Shown here one piece after another: positions 32,770 to 45,200 of a DNA stretch of 64,000 nt. Made by a program: the position numbers and the translations under genes. This stretch comes from Muscardinus avellanarius (Eukaryota > Chordata > Mammalia > Rodentia > Gliridae), in the NCBI GenBank assembly GCA_963383645.1, contig OY726571.1:76739860-76803859 (forward strand), written 5' to 3'. The notes under the pieces are model-generated. The model worked only from the letters and a program-made list of their open reading frames with translations, made no database searches and was not told where the DNA came from. Within the stretch, counting starts at the first letter, position 1. Every line of letters starts with the position of its first letter.

Positions 32770-32954
32770 CACATAAATATGAAGGTGCAAATGGGCTTGA
32801 GGTATTTGTGTTTATTTCTAAAGTCTGTTTTTCTCTTCGTTGTGGTCTCTGTCTAAAACCCACATGATGAAACTTGCACACATATGTACAGGCTGGAGCA
32901 TCTATGCAACCTGCCACGCTTGGGTTATCACATCTGATGTGAAACAGACAGAGA

Positions 32955-33200
32955 CCTCCAACTTGGGCCAGACCTTGGCTCTAGCACCTGATAGTTACTT
33001 ACTTAGCTTAAAAAAGGCACTTAACTCCTTGAGGCTTTATAGTCTCCTCACTGATAAAATTGAAAACACATGCAACGCAGACTTATTTTTTATATTTTAT
33101 ATACTTTTATGGGTACCTCATAGTCTCACATCATAGTATAAATTATAATGATAGTGACATGCATTACATGACACTTGGTGAGAAGGAAGGATGTCATTTG
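32955..33200 (+). mobile_element. MIR-like SINE, degraded
   Basis: CACTTAACTCCTTGAGGCTT and TAGTCTCCTCACTGATAAAA resemble the MIR core. The 3' part is poorly preserved and AT-rich. Confidence 0.5.
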
Positions 33201-33539
33201 TATAAAGCAATCAACTCCGTGCCTTGTTTTTGGTTGGGTGTATACAGTAAGCCCTCACCATTTCATTTATGTTCAAGCACTAGTGGTCATTTTGTTACAT
33301 TTAGCTTTTGCTCCTTTTAGCAGCCCAGATGACAACCAGGGAATAGATTGACCAACATTGCTTTGTTATGGGCTGAGATGTCCACACAGTGGTAGCGCTA
33401 CTCAGGCTTTCCAACAGGTTAAACGCAGGAGGTAAAAGTCTACATCTGTGTAAGTAGCTTAAATATCGATTGGACTCCAAGTGGGTTGGCTAACAAAAGT
33501 GGAACATCATTTTCAGAAGCTCTAAAATAAAGTGTCGAT
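33201..33539. other. unassigned non-coding stretch
   Basis: No gene or repeat recognised. Confidence 0.35.
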
Positions 33540-33662
33540 AGGCTGAGACAGGAGGGAGGAGCCCAGCCCTCTGGAATCTAGAGAGATGCTGTTTGAAAAT
33601 AAAAAGTAAAATAGGGCTCGAAAGTGTTGCTCAAAGATACAATACCCCTGGGATCAATCCCT

Positions 33663-33708
<46 letters not shown>
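33540..33708 (+). mobile_element. old B1-dID SINE, 5' truncated, (CT)n tail
   Basis: GGCTGAGACAGGAGGGAGGA to CCCCTGGGATCAATCCC, followed by (TCTG)n/(CT)n at 33663-33708. It lacks most of the left monomer. Confidence 0.7.
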
Positions 33709-33712
<4 letters not shown>

Positions 33713-33750
33713 TCTCTCTTTCCTTCATTAGCACATTAAGTCTCTTTCAG

Positions 33751-33945
33751 CCGGGCGTGGTGGCGCACACTTGTAATCCCCGCACTTGGGAGGCTGAGAC
33801 AGGAGGATCGCACAGGTTCGAAGCCAGCCTCAGCTACTGAGTGAGGCTCTCAGCAACTTAGTGAGACCCTGTCTCCAAATAAAGTATAAAATAGGTCTGG
33901 GAGTATAGCCTTGAGGTAGAAAGCCTCTGGGTTCCACCCCCAGTA

Positions 33946-33989
<44 letters not shown>

Positions 33990-33993
33990 ACAA
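33751..33993 (+). mobile_element. B1-dID SINE (B-type) with (CA)n tail
   Basis: CCGGGCGTGGTGGCGCACAC; GGTTCGAAGCCAGCCTCAGC; ATAGGTCTGGGAGTATAGCC; tail (CA)n to about 33990. AAGTCTCTTTCAG (33738-33750) and AAGTGTCTTTCAG (33994-34006) are the target duplication with one mismatch. Confidence 0.93.
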
Positions 33994-34006
33994 AAGTGTC
34001 TTTCAG

Positions 34007-34839
34007 AAAATATCAGCCAAGAGATGGTACTTAGCACCATAAGGGTGTTAGGCCAAAGACAAGAAGTAAATGGTAGGGGAACAGTTTCCCTGTTAAGGGG
34101 TAAGGTAAGGGTGTATTTGAAAGGTAGAAGTCACTGAGGGACAAAGAGGAAATATAACACAATAGCTTACATAAAGAGAGGGTCACAAGGCTGGGAATGC
34201 AGCTCAGTGATGGCATTACCTCTTTCCAGCACATCTCTGCCCTTTTCTCTTCTTGCTATAGTTGGCTTCCTTTGCTTTCTTTACCCAGGGTTCTAATTTC
34301 CCGAAACACGACCACCCTGTGGACTCTTGCCCCAGCTCTACCCCAAGCAGTCCCATCCACTGTCTGAAAACATGTCTTCGGAGGCCTTTGCTCATTTTTC
34401 TAAGAGAAATGCCTCAGCTTAGCTTGGTTTTTTGTTTTGTTTTGTTTCTTTTTTTTCCCCTGAGTACGGACATCAGTGTTGACCAACCTGAGGGTTTTCT
34501 GCATCTCAGTGGTCCTGGTGTCAGTGTACTCAGCAGTGAGATGGTGGTACAGGGTAACATGGTACAAAATATGGGCCTAGGAGTTGCCTCTTCCAGGGTG
34601 ACTCTGAGCAAGTCAGCTTCACCCAAAGAAACCCTACAGAGAACCCTGGTGTGCCTCCTGATCCAAGCGTGCCTTCAAGGTGCTAGGCCATCATCCCAGA
34701 GCAGGGTTGTGGAGGTCTGGTAGAAAGAAAAATTGCCTGTGATTTCCTGTGTACCTAGAGCACACATTCCCAAGTTTTTCTTATTGTATTTGCTCCTTAG
34801 CCCCTGTTGGCCTTCTTCTAGGATCATCTTCAACACACG

Positions 34840-34841
<2 letters not shown>
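34007..34841. other. unassigned non-coding stretch
   Basis: The 153-codon frame at 34262-34723 has no recognisable domain and is opposed by shorter frames. Not supported as a gene. Confidence 0.35.

Positions 34842-34879
<38 letters not shown>
34842..34879. repeat. (CA)n microsatellite
   Basis: About 18 AC units with no adjoining SINE body. Confidence 0.95.
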
Positions 34880-34882
<3 letters not shown>

Positions 34883-35817
34883 CAACAAAAATACTGGGGC
34901 TTAGCATCTTCTGCTCTTAATCAATTTTCAACCTCTGCCCAGCTCCACATCTGCACATGCTCTCCTTTCTGTGGGAATTTGATACCTGTCCTCCTCAGCA
35001 TCTGACCTCAGCCAAGGCTGGTTTTAGTTTAGTGACTCTCTACTTGTCACAGTAAGTGCCTTGAAGGGACCCTCATTTTCTGAACCATACAATCTGTGAC
35101 AGAGAGACAAATACGTTTTGCTGTAAGGGCATGTTGGGTCACCCATGATAGGAAACTGATGTTTATCAAGTGCCTGGTGTCAGTGTACTCAACTGCAGGT
35201 GTCAGCCAACTTTGCTTAGAGTTACCCAGTCCTCCTCGTGGATGCTTGTCACCTACACATGTCAAATTCTCAGTGTTTGCTTTGGGTAATGGCCAAAAAA
35301 AAAAAAAAAAAAGTCTTCCACCATAATGAGCTTAATTTGGGTTTCATTCGTAATGTTTTCATTTCCATTCCACTGTGTCTATTTGTTGAATCATTTTTCT
35401 TTTGGCCATTTTTTTCTCATGTCCAACCTATCTCTCCCTATAGTCTTCTAGATCTCCTGATAATCATTTATTCCATGGTAACTCCCTGATCTAGCCTTTT
35501 AGCCCAGAAGGATATGTTACATGTTATTCTTTAAAAATAAAATTGCCTTCAATGCACATCTGTTTCTTTTTTTTTTTTCTTTCTTTCTTTTCAAGAAAAC
35601 CGTCAGGCACATCTGCAGTATCCCTGAAAAGTAAGATCTGGATTTTCACTGAGCAGCAGATAAAGTTGATTCATCCAGGGAAGACGGAACCTTTTCTCGC
35701 AGCAACCAAGTGTCACCGTTAGCTTTCGACATGAGTAGACTAGGGACTGTGGTACGATGTACAGAGTGCTGGGAGGACCCACTGCTCTTGAAAAGACCCT
35801 TCTGTGTATCTTCTAAT
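34880..35817. other. unassigned non-coding stretch
   Basis: Contains an A-run at 35295-35312 and a T/C-rich run at 35568-35592. No gene recognised. Confidence 0.35.
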
Positions 35818-35976
35818 TCAGCAGTTTTCTATCCCTTGGGGAAGGTTTAAAAATTATGGATGCCAGACCCTCACCAAGACCAATTAAGTCAGAACCTCTG
35901 GGGTTAAGGTCCAACAACAAGTATGGTTTTTAAATTCCCTAGGTAGCTCTAATGTGCCATGGCTGAGAACTCTTTC
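35818..35976 (+). mobile_element. MER5-like hAT-Charlie DNA transposon remnant, copy 1
   Basis: CAGCAGTTTTCTATCCCTTG to TGCCATGGCTGAGAACTCT. AGTCAGAACCTCTGGGGTTA resembles the conserved centre of MER5-type non-autonomous hAT elements. No transposase. Confidence 0.55.
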
Positions 35977-36160
35977 TTAGTTCAGTTTATACACGTGGCT
36001 GCACAATGAAATCACCAGGGAGCTTTAAACAACACAGGTGCCTGGGTCCCACCCCCAGAGGTTTTGATTTAATAAGTCTGGGCTTTGGCCTGGCCACTGA
36101 GAGTTTATAAGCTCCTCAGAAGATTCTAACATGCCAACAAGATTAAGAACCAGTCCCTCA
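35977..36160 (+). mobile_element. MER5-like hAT-Charlie DNA transposon remnant, copy 2
   Basis: ACAATGAAATCACCAGGGAG, GTGCCTGGGTCCCACCCCCA and GAGGTTTTGATTTAATAAGT match the MER5 pattern well. It directly follows copy 1 in the same orientation. Confidence 0.65.
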
Positions 36161-36255
36161 ATGGGTGTTGGAAATATCAACATTATCTACTATCTAACTT
36201 CTAACCAAGGTTCCTGGTTGAGACAAAAATATGCATAGTCCTGAGAAAGAATGAT

Positions 36256-36433
36256 TTCTTTTAGGGGGAGGGGAATTGAACTCAGGGGTACTCTACCTCT
36301 GAGGTATACCCCCAGTACTTTTTATTTTGAAACAGGCTCTCACTAAGTTACTAAGTAGTGGGGTTGAGCCTGCAATCCTCCTGTCTCAGCCTCCCAAGTA
36401 CTGGGTTACAGGCATGCACTTCTGTGCTCAGCT
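36256..36433 (-). mobile_element. old B1-dID SINE, antisense
   Basis: GGGGAATTGAACTCAGGGGT to TGCACTTCTGTGCTCAGCT. There is an internal deletion in the left monomer (ACTAAGTTACTAAGTAGTGG). Confidence 0.72.
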
Positions 36434-36486
36434 GAAATAATGCTTTCCTTAATCTCTTATATCTTCATGTGAATGTGTTTCCAACA

Positions 36487-36630
36487 TAGGGTTGCCAGAT
36501 TAAAAAGAGGACCCCAGCTAAGTTTGAATTCTAGAAAAACAACAAGTTTACTATGAACATGCCCTATGCAATAGTTGGGACATATTTATACTAAAAAATA
36601 TTCACTGCTTTATCTGAAAGTCAGACTTAA
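36487..36630. mobile_element. fold-back (palindromic) DNA transposon remnant
   Basis: AGGGTTGCCAGATTAAAAAG at the left, GTTGGGACATATTTATACTA near the middle and TATCTGAAAGTCAGACTTAA at the right match a short mammalian fold-back element whose halves are inverted copies. I recognise the pattern but not the name with certainty. Confidence 0.5.
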
Positions 36631-37869
36631 GAGGGTGTTTTTACCTACAAAATATGGTTCATTCTTTGCAGAAGGCTTCCCAAGAATAGGTGTTGGTCTA
36701 CATTGGTGTAGAGACCTTGAAAGGAGGGCATGAAGACTCGAGGGAACACCACAAAGAACAGCTACGCCAAACACATCAAACTCACCTAGTTTCCCACCCT
36801 GCCACATCCTTTTAAGAATTGGCCGGCTTTCTCCTCCAACTTAGATGGCAGAAGAGATGAGTATTGGTAGCAGAGAATTCCAAGACTCCACCGTGACGAT
36901 CTCTAGCTGCAGATAGCTTCATCCTAGAATCTCACTTCTGCTTGAGCAAAAACCAGGCTGAGGCATGGTCTGTGGTCAATTCACTAACTTTCTGCATTTC
37001 CACACCTTGAGTTTACTGTATTTGAAGTTGTAAAATTATGAAAAATTCTAAATGTAATTAAATCTCATGACAGAATTTAATTATACTTGAAGGTTTCAAA
37101 ATGTCTGGATTTTGATTTATGGCAACAGTAACCTGCTTCCGGAAAGTTGGGAGGTTGGGGGAGCCTTCAAAATAAAAGGAGATAGGAAACTCAGTATGAT
37201 AAAGCCTTCCTAAACCAAATTCCCAGCAAACCTTCCAGAAGGCCTATGTTCTCTCAACTCCATCCTCCACATAAATTCACCTGTCATTTTTTTTTTCAAG
37301 GACATCTTTAGATTTCACTTTTCTTTTGTCTTCTACATCTTTAGCTACCCATGGGATTTCCTTTCAGCGGTTTCCGGAAGCTCTCCACACAGCCATCCTC
37401 ACTAGGAAAACAGGCTGCATCGCTACAAATCCTGCTCCAGGCTGCTGGTTTCAATATACTAAGTGCACTCAACCTATCCGATCACCAGCGTCTAGAAAGA
37501 AACGAGTTTGCTTATGTACATCTCTTCATTTCCCAGCTCAGACGATACAGAGACGGTTAAATCTGAAATACTCTAGAAAAAAATGGAGGACGAATTCTTT
37601 CGCCCAAACAAGTCCTCAGGCTACCCTGCTACCTACTGAGCTTCCCTCTGTTTCTCAGATTCTTCCTTGGTTTTCTTTTTACCATCACATCATTGCTGTA
37701 TCTAGTCACTCCAGAAAAGTCACTTCCCTGAGTGTCTCTGAGGACATTTGGCCCTGGTTCTGACTGTAGCCTGAGATATACAGGGTGCTGTGGCCCCTTC
37801 ATAGCTCTTCTAAAATGGAAATGCTATTACCTTTCCAAAGATCATCCATATAAAAAATAACAGAAAAAT
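36631..37869. other. unassigned non-coding stretch
   Basis: The 145-codon frame at 37326-37763 lacks a recognisable domain. No repeats identified. Confidence 0.35.
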
Positions 37870-38080
37870 CCAGGCGCGGTGGTGCACGCTTGTAATCCCA
37901 GCATTTGGGAGGCTGAGACCGGAGGATCGCGCTTTGCAGCTAGCCTCAGCTACTTAGTGAGGCCCTTTGCAACTCAGTGAGACCCGGTGTCAAAATAAAG
38001 AATAAAAAAATAGAGCTGAGGGTATAGCTTGAAGGTAGAATGCCCCTGGATTTCATCCTCGGTACTCCTCCAAAAAAAAA
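37870..38080 (+). mobile_element. B1-dID SINE (A-type)
   Basis: CCAGGCGCGGTGGTGCACGC to CATCCTCGGTACTCCTCC plus an A-run. It is the last SINE before the 6.7-kb SINE-free block. Confidence 0.88.
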
Positions 38081-38539
38081 GAATATTGGAAAAACGTTCA
38101 TTGCTTCCCAGCGTGGCGGTCTGTTGTTCTGCAGCTGGGCAAAAACAGTTACCTGTTTAAAGTGAGAGACATTTTCCCTGCCTCTTGCACAGGGCCTGCC
38201 AACCTCCCATGGACACGGTCACAGCCCGAGGCTATAACGCAGTAGACAGGAACAGTCAGCTTGCCATGAAAACACCAGGTAATGTTGCCGTTCAGTTTCT
38301 CCAGCGCCCCAGATCAACTATTCACAAGATCTTTTCCCACCTCTCGCTCTGCCTACAACTGAAAGCATTGGAATTCCGGGGCACCAACCCCACTCCAGGA
38401 AGCGCACACTTGGATAGGCGAGGCGCTGCCAATCATTTTAAGACCTGTTGGGCAAGCTTATCAGGTTCCCAATTCCTCCGGTATAAAACGGCTGGTGGTT
38501 TCAATGACAGGGATAAGCACAGCTGTAATCTACCATGAT

Positions 38540-39115
38540 CCAGAGCTTCTTCACACATCACAGCTGTGTAATTTCAGGTAACATGCTTCCCTTGTTTGGA
38601 TTTGTTTAACATTGTTAAATATATAGTCAGACCATCTGCACGGTATTTTTTTTAAATTGGAAATTACAACCATAACTTCCTTTTTATATATCAATAAACT
38701 AAACAGCAAAATTTCAAAGGGCTCCTTCTGTACCAAGCACTGAAGCAGAATGCCTGTCCCACGCCACACCACTGCCTAATTGCGCACTAATTGGACAAAC
38801 GTGATTAAATATTTCAAGATCTTTACTAATTGCCTCTATTTTAGCTTTAAAATTTGCTTGCCACCAACAAATTTAATGACACTGGTGTCTAGTCATCAGC
38901 AAAAAGCCCAAGAGTTGCTCTTTAAAATGTACCTAGTCAGAATATTTACTGATTATGCATTGTTTCCACCATAGCTTAATTAGAAATCCAATCAGTTCGC
39001 TAAGTCTAATTATACTTGATTTGTAGATTCAGACTATGATACATAATGAAGCCAAACCGCTAACAGTAAACGTGCCTAAAATGTAACAATAAGAGAAATA
39101 TTTTTTAATATACGT
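38540..39115. promoter_or_regulatory. candidate conserved non-coding element 1
   Basis: AT-rich with TAATTA at 38977-38982 and 39007-39012, CTAATTGCG near 38777 and TTATGCATTG near 38953 (POU/homeodomain-like). Low-complexity-free and repeat-free. Conservation cannot be checked here. Confidence 0.3.
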
Positions 39116-40499
39116 CTTGTCACTTCAAAAAAAAAAAATCAAGTAATACACACAAGCTCTCGGGATGGGAGTTTTGGAGGTTGGAGCTTTGCAAAGTTTC
39201 CACGAGCGTGATTCCAATTCCACTGCTATGAACCGCTTTGAAAGAGGATGGCCGGAAAATATTTCTGTGTCTCCATATTTAAGATTAAAAAGAAAAGGTT
39301 AACAGTTGTTTTCTTCACGTTGACTCTGGAAGAAGCTCTCTTGCGCCATTATTTTACAGAGTCACCTTGATGAAAATGATCTGGCTAAGACACATTCACG
39401 TAATTCTTATTTAAGAAAAAAAAAAAGTTTCTCCCAGATGTTTGGCTTAATGGTCATGGGGAATACCTTATCTGGTATCTAAAACCCACAGTGCTTTTAT
39501 AAGCCATGTATCCAAATTTGTGTGGGCTCAAGTGTGTACATATACAATATGATGCTAGAAAAAATGTTTCAACACACAGCCCTGCACATTTGCAATAATC
39601 TGCCACCGATGGTCTGTGTGAAAACAGACCAGATGAAGAGGAGAAAATCGAGCCTTTATTGCTATTGTCAGCGTAGATTAAGACCACCATTACAGCTGCC
39701 TCGATAGTCCCAACACTGCGAGACAGAGCAGAAGGCAGAAGGTCCTAAATACTCATTTACTCTGCATCCCAGAATCCAGGCCTATCAACAATTGGGTGCT
39801 GAGAACTTCTCTCCCCTTACCATTGTTACCTTCCCCAAAGAGCAGTGTTCGGGGACTGCAAGGTGCTTGTGATATTAACCAACCTCAGAAGTCAAGTTCG
39901 ATCTGCTTCCACTCTGAACACGGTGGGAGAAATCACAAGGAGAATCAGAGGGAATGGGGATGGGCACCAAAAAAATGCAGGTTCTAAGCTTTAAGGATAA
40001 TATTATAAACCTAATAGAATGGTTTGAAACAACCTGAAACTCTAATTACCGTTGCTAGTTCAACAGCAGAGTTTGACGGTAGCATATCCATTTCTCCTTT
40101 AATGTAAAAACTTTCTGTTTTCTAACAGCATAGCCTACAAGAAACGTGGAAATATAGTTGGCTCACCGAAAGACTCTGCCAAAGTGCAAAATATGAGTGG
40201 CTTTTATTTCTGTGCAAAAAATCATTACATTTATTTTGGTGTTGCTTTTTAAAAGCGTTGCAATAAAATCACTCCATTGTGAGTGTGTGTGCACGTGTCC
40301 AGGCTCACATAGGTTTTAAAGCATCAGTGACAAATGCCTTTTATTTATTTATTTTTTATTTTTTTCATTTTTCAAAAGCATCTCACAGCATATCGTGGAC
40401 CTAGAGGCCTTTCCTTTGCGTCCAGCTCTTTGCCCTCTGATTGGTTTCCAAATCAGTACAGCTGCTGGCTTTATTGTACTCTGAGCAGCTCCCTTTTCT

Positions 40500-41350
40500 C
40501 CTGTACTGTGGCATCAGTTTATTGATTAATCCCTGAGCATTTAAGCAAAAGGCTAACCACAGAGTTTGTTTTCCAATCAGAACTCATCACACTGGCTTTT
40601 GGATTAACAGAGAAAGTCCTTGTTTGTCTGAGTGGGATATGACACTCCAGAAACTCTGTTTTACCTACCTTCCCCAACAACGATTGCTTTGTGAATATTG
40701 CCACCCAGATTTTCCAACTCAGTGAGGTGTGGGAGCAGAGAGAAGACACAAATCCCTTTTTTCCCCCTCTAGGCTGAGGCAGGTCTCACAAACTTCATTA
40801 GCTGATTGCAGCGGGAGAAAGAACAGAGAATGAAAATACAAAACCTGAACTTTAGAACAGCAATTGCAAAGCAAAAGTGACAACCACATCACCCACTGAA
40901 AAGTGCACAGTTTCAGTACGTATGGTATACATCTTCAAAATGCCTGGGAGATGAGGAAAAAATGAAGAGCCTCCCCATCCTGTCTTCTCACTTTTGAATG
41001 CCAGAGTATTTTAAAAGGACGGTTTTGTTCCATTTCCCCCCTCACAGCTTAGTTTTATCTTTTTCTCTTCTTATTAATAAGGCCTGGCCCCTCGTTAACA
41101 TGCAGCCAGAACCTAATGAGCCTTGCAGACTCCTGTAATTTCTTCACTGTTGAAAATGCCTGACACTAATCTATGCCATTTATACTAATAAGAGGTGGAT
41201 CAGCTGATATTTGGTGCAATGAAAATATGCTAAATATACTTTATTGAATTGAACATAGTTAGTTCTTTCCAGTTCACTGTATTACGCCAACAGATACAGT
41301 CATTACCTCTGCAGTCTATGTGTGGCGAAATCTTTGGTTTGAATAAATGA
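40500..41350. promoter_or_regulatory. candidate conserved non-coding element 2
   Basis: Contains TGATTAATCC near 40523, TTATTAATAAGGCC near 41072, CCTAATGAGCC near 41112 and CAGCTGATATTTGG near 41201. Repeat-free. Enhancer role is an inference from motif density only. Confidence 0.28.
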
Positions 41351-42466
41351 AAGAAGTCAGATATTTAATATGTGAGCTTCCTTTTTTTTTTTTGTGCTGA
41401 CAACATTGACTTTCAAATTCCCATCCCAGAAAAAAACATCTTTTCAATGATTTTTTTCAAAGTGCAAATACAGTGCTTCCTATTGAAAAGGCAGTGAAGA
41501 TGTGACCTAAGATACATTTTATAGTAAGTGGACTTTAAAGAATTCAAACAGATTTTGCCTCAAACTTATGGATTACATCCCTAAAAGATCCCCCAAAATG
41601 CTGTTGGTGATTAATAATCTAGTGAATGCCAAAGAAATGTGACCTGTTTAGTGTACACTGACTGTCATGTAATTATTATATAGGGACAAGCAACTGTTTT
41701 TAATGTCTGCTTTGCCAGTCTTCCCCCTCCCTTCATGACTTGTATTTGTGCTTTTTCTCTCACTTGTCAAGAGACACGTGACTGAGGAGACAGACTGCAG
41801 GTGTCAGTAAATGTTTCCAACACTTGTGTCAATACCTGTTTTTGGCTCAGACATCATAAACCAGAGGGTGCTTTTTAAAGCATTACTTAAGATCTCCATT
41901 ATTTATTCAAAACAGCTATCACCGCATCGTCTATGATATGAATAAGGCGGAGGCTTAAGAATCCTGAACTAAACATCCTTGGACCTGTGGACCCCCAGTG
42001 CATAATATTGCCATATTCAGCTAAGTCTAAGATTAAGATTCGTCTTTTAAGGAAAAATTGATTACGTCCTTGGAATTCCTCATACATTTTGCCCATATTT
42101 GACCACAGGTTGAAGGAAGAGGACAGCAGAGTGACTGAGAGGCAGAGATGGGGTGGACATGTTGTGTTATCTAGAACCTGGTTCCTCCATGCCATTTAGT
42201 TATTTTTCTACTAGTAGGTCTTATATTTGAGAACAGTCCCCAAGCCACTCCATGAGAAAAAATTTCATATGAATACATTGTTATTTAGACATCTCCTATG
42301 TACATTACACTGTTTCTCATCTGGTAGCCAGCTCTCATGACAACCTCCTGACCAATATTTCCCCAGAACATGTTTTTTGTTGGGGCAATATATCTTGTAC
42401 TTATCTATAAGCATTATTTTTCCAGATTTCAAAATGTCCTTGATTTATCGCCTAAGAGAATAATGG

Positions 42467-42468
<2 letters not shown>

Positions 42469-42542
<74 letters not shown>
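42469..42542. repeat. (TC)n microsatellite, 37 units
   Basis: A perfect 74-bp TC tract, the only simple repeat of any size in the SINE-free block. It is not attached to a SINE. Confidence 0.97.
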
Positions 42543-42544
<2 letters not shown>

Positions 42545-42639
42545 TCCCCTGGACAATTGCTGTCTCTGTGCCTTCTAGAAGCTCCCGCCTCGTAACCTTT
42601 GCCAGCACAGGTGCAGTAACTCCCCGAGGATTAACAGTC

Positions 42640-44020
42640 TGGTTGTAGGTGTGATTGAAATTAGCTTGGCTCTCCTTCAGAATCCAGTGCCCTAGCCTCC
42701 TAAATCACCTCCTATAATCTTGTGCACTTAGGCAAAGCAAACAAAATAATCTGCCAGGAAACACTAATGGTGCAGCCTCAACAGAGACATCATTTGTATT
42801 AACTGTCCTATTATTATTACCCTCTTCCTTAAATCCAGTCCAACTTCAATTCCCACTCTGCAGGGGTCGCATGTTAATTAGGGAGGATGCATGTTCCTGT
42901 GTACCTGCGTGTACACACCCATGCCCTGCGTACAGTCACGTGCCCCTCCTGCATGTATGCTGGTGCCCACGCAGATGCCAGATCCGCTGCTAATTAATTT
43001 AACTTGCAAGTGCTGCCCCGTGTTTCCGGCTTGTGGTTCCAGCTCATGAACGCATATATTCTTCGTGTTGTCTTCTGCCCCGCATCTCGACATTTTCCGA
43101 CAGATGTTAGCTAATGTGGTTGTAGAAGGTTCACTGTGGTGGCTGCGGGCCCAATAAATCTTCCTCTTACATGCAGGCACTCCACCATCCCGGCATCTTA
43201 TACCTATAATACATTTTAATTACTTGGCTATTCAAATTATACTAAATTAGATTTGCACAGAACAGCACCGTGGATTTCTCCACTCACATGGAATCCGCCA
43301 CAAAGCAACCGAAAATTGGCGAGTGCTTTTGACTAGAACTTGCGGGGAACCACCGAAGTCTGATACCTTTAAAATTATTAAGTGACAAAGATTACTAGCA
43401 CTAAGGTTTTCCTTTGCTTCCCCATTAGCCGTTTAGGTGACAGCTGCTGTATTACACATAAAGATGAACCATTCCTTGAGGGATGATAGTGGCTCCGCTG
43501 CGACACTGCTGGCATAAAGCATTATCAGACCATGGCTGTGCTCGGAGCCACCGAAGTCTCCTAGGCACCTATCAGTACCCTCATTATCTGCATCACAGAG
43601 TGCTGCGAATGAACACTGCCAGGCCTCACAGCTTTGCAGCTCATTTGAGAAGCGGAAATTAAATGTCCCAGGAGAGAAAACAGGCACACGGTAACAGCAC
43701 CGGCGCCGTACACCAATAACATGCCGGCCGCTGTAGCGCCGACTTCTATCTCATTAATTTAATAGGCTCCTGGAACGAGGACGGCAAGGTGGAGAGGCAG
43801 GCTGACGAGGAGATTGCTGAGCGATGCTGCCATTGTGTGTCTTGCAAGCTCATAACGGAGCCAGGGCTTACTGTTACTGTGGGTATCACAGCCCTTCAGA
43901 TATTTGCTGGGGCTTTTAGAAGCACTGAACAGCAGATACAAACGAGGGCGGGAGGGGAGAAAGAGAGAGAGAGAAGGACAGAGAGATCATCGACCAGGGG
44001 CAAAATTAGCTGATCATAAA
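42640..44020. promoter_or_regulatory. candidate conserved non-coding element 3
   Basis: TTAATTA at 42874-42880, TAATTA at 42991-42996 and 43217-43222, and ATTAATTTAAT near 43753. GC-balanced, unique-looking and with no repeats over 1.4 kb. Frames here lie on opposite strands without domains. Confidence 0.32.
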
Positions 44021-44761
44021 CATGATCTATGCTTATATTATGTAGCATTCCTACATGAGGGGAAGGAAGGGTAGATGGCTGTAGGAAAAAATAATAAAGG
44101 TGCTCTATGCACATGGCAAAAATCTGAGTGTGTACGCGTGTGTATATGTGCGTGTGTATGTCTGTGTGCATGTGTAGCCGTTGAACAGAAGCCTTTGCCC
44201 TGCTGAAAACTGTCTTGATAGCGCCATTTCCATGAAATTCATAAATGGTTTTGCTGCAGAAATATCAGCTCCTTTATGATCGGAGTGACACCCAGCAAAA
44301 GAAAGCTGAGAGCGAGGGGATTACTCAGATAAGCCAGACCAAAGAAACCTTCTCTGAAGAAAAACAAGGTGCCTGAAGTCTCCAGGTGATAGAAGCAATC
44401 GCGGGGGTTTTTTTGTTTTTTTCTTTTTTCACCTTGAATAATCAGATAATGGCCTCACTTCTCAGCTGGGTAGACCTGCCCTGTACATTGGATATGAATC
44501 CCTGCTTAACCCACAGGCAGTCAAATTCCAAGATGATCAAAAGAGATTTCTGTATACTGGATTTTTATTTTAATAACTGTTCTTCATGGTTGCCGTTTGT
44601 TTAAAGGCCTCCAGAGAAACACAGATCAAGAAATCCAGACTCCGGCACTTCTCAACATGGCTAATCAGGGCTCTTCACAGCCTCAGGTTCTGTGTTGCTT
44701 AAAAGCAACAAGGAAAGATAAGATGGCGTTTGTAGCTATGAAGGAAGATCAGTGGTATTTA

Positions 44762-44916
44762 AAGCCCTGTACTTGGGAGGCTGAGACAGGAAAACCATAG
44801 GCTTGTGGCTAGCCCCAGCAACCTAGCAAGGCCCTTCACAATGTAATGAGACCCTGTTTCAAAATAAAAATTAAATAGGGCTAGAGGTGTAGCTCAGAGA
44901 TAGAAAGAAAAAAAAT
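44762..44916 (+). mobile_element. old B1-dID SINE, 5' truncated
   Basis: CCCTGTACTTGGGAGGCTGA to GTGTAGCTCAGAGATAGAAA with an A-rich tail. The end of the right monomer is lost. Confidence 0.72.
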
Positions 44917-45029
44917 CCTTGGTAGATCTCTGGTCACAGTGATGTTGGTTCTCATTTTCTGCCTTGGAAGGATTATAGGGTATTAGAGAGGATGTTTGCT
45001 GTCTTGGCATCAAGAGAAAGGTTGTGTAT

Positions 45030-45200
45030 CCAGCTGCAATATCTATTTGCTGTGTCTCTTTAGGCCAGTCATTTTACCTCTCTGAGCCTCAGTTTGACAA
45101 GTAGATGAGAGGAATAACACCTAGTTACCCCAGTTGTGAGAACTAAGATGAAGGAAATGAGCACCCCTGGGATGCTAAGTGCTCAGAGTTGTTTGAATTA
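45030..45200 (+). mobile_element. MIR SINE
   Basis: TTTACCTCTCTGAGCCTCAG, AGGAATAACACCTAGTTACC and GATGCTAAGTGCTCAGAG follow the MIR order. Confidence 0.8.

Larger units (their letters stand above)
38081..44761. promoter_or_regulatory. SINE-free block, candidate ID4 regulatory region
   Basis: No SINE, L1 or LTR was found in 6.7 kb, whereas elsewhere in the repeat-rich parts a SINE occurs about every 1.2 kb. Only a (TC)n tract breaks it. The sequence is unique-looking and scattered with TAATTA, ATTAAT and CAGCTG-type motifs. Small frames within it show no coding signal. Developmental genes such as ID4 are commonly flanked by conserved enhancers. I infer that role here; it is not shown. Confidence 0.45.

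Noticed and set aside
34262..34723. 153-codon open frame
   Set aside because: No domain; opposed by a frame on the other strand; no supporting gene structure.
37326..37763. 145-codon open frame
   Set aside because: No recognisable protein family and no splice or promoter context; a frame of this length is expected by chance in 64 kb.
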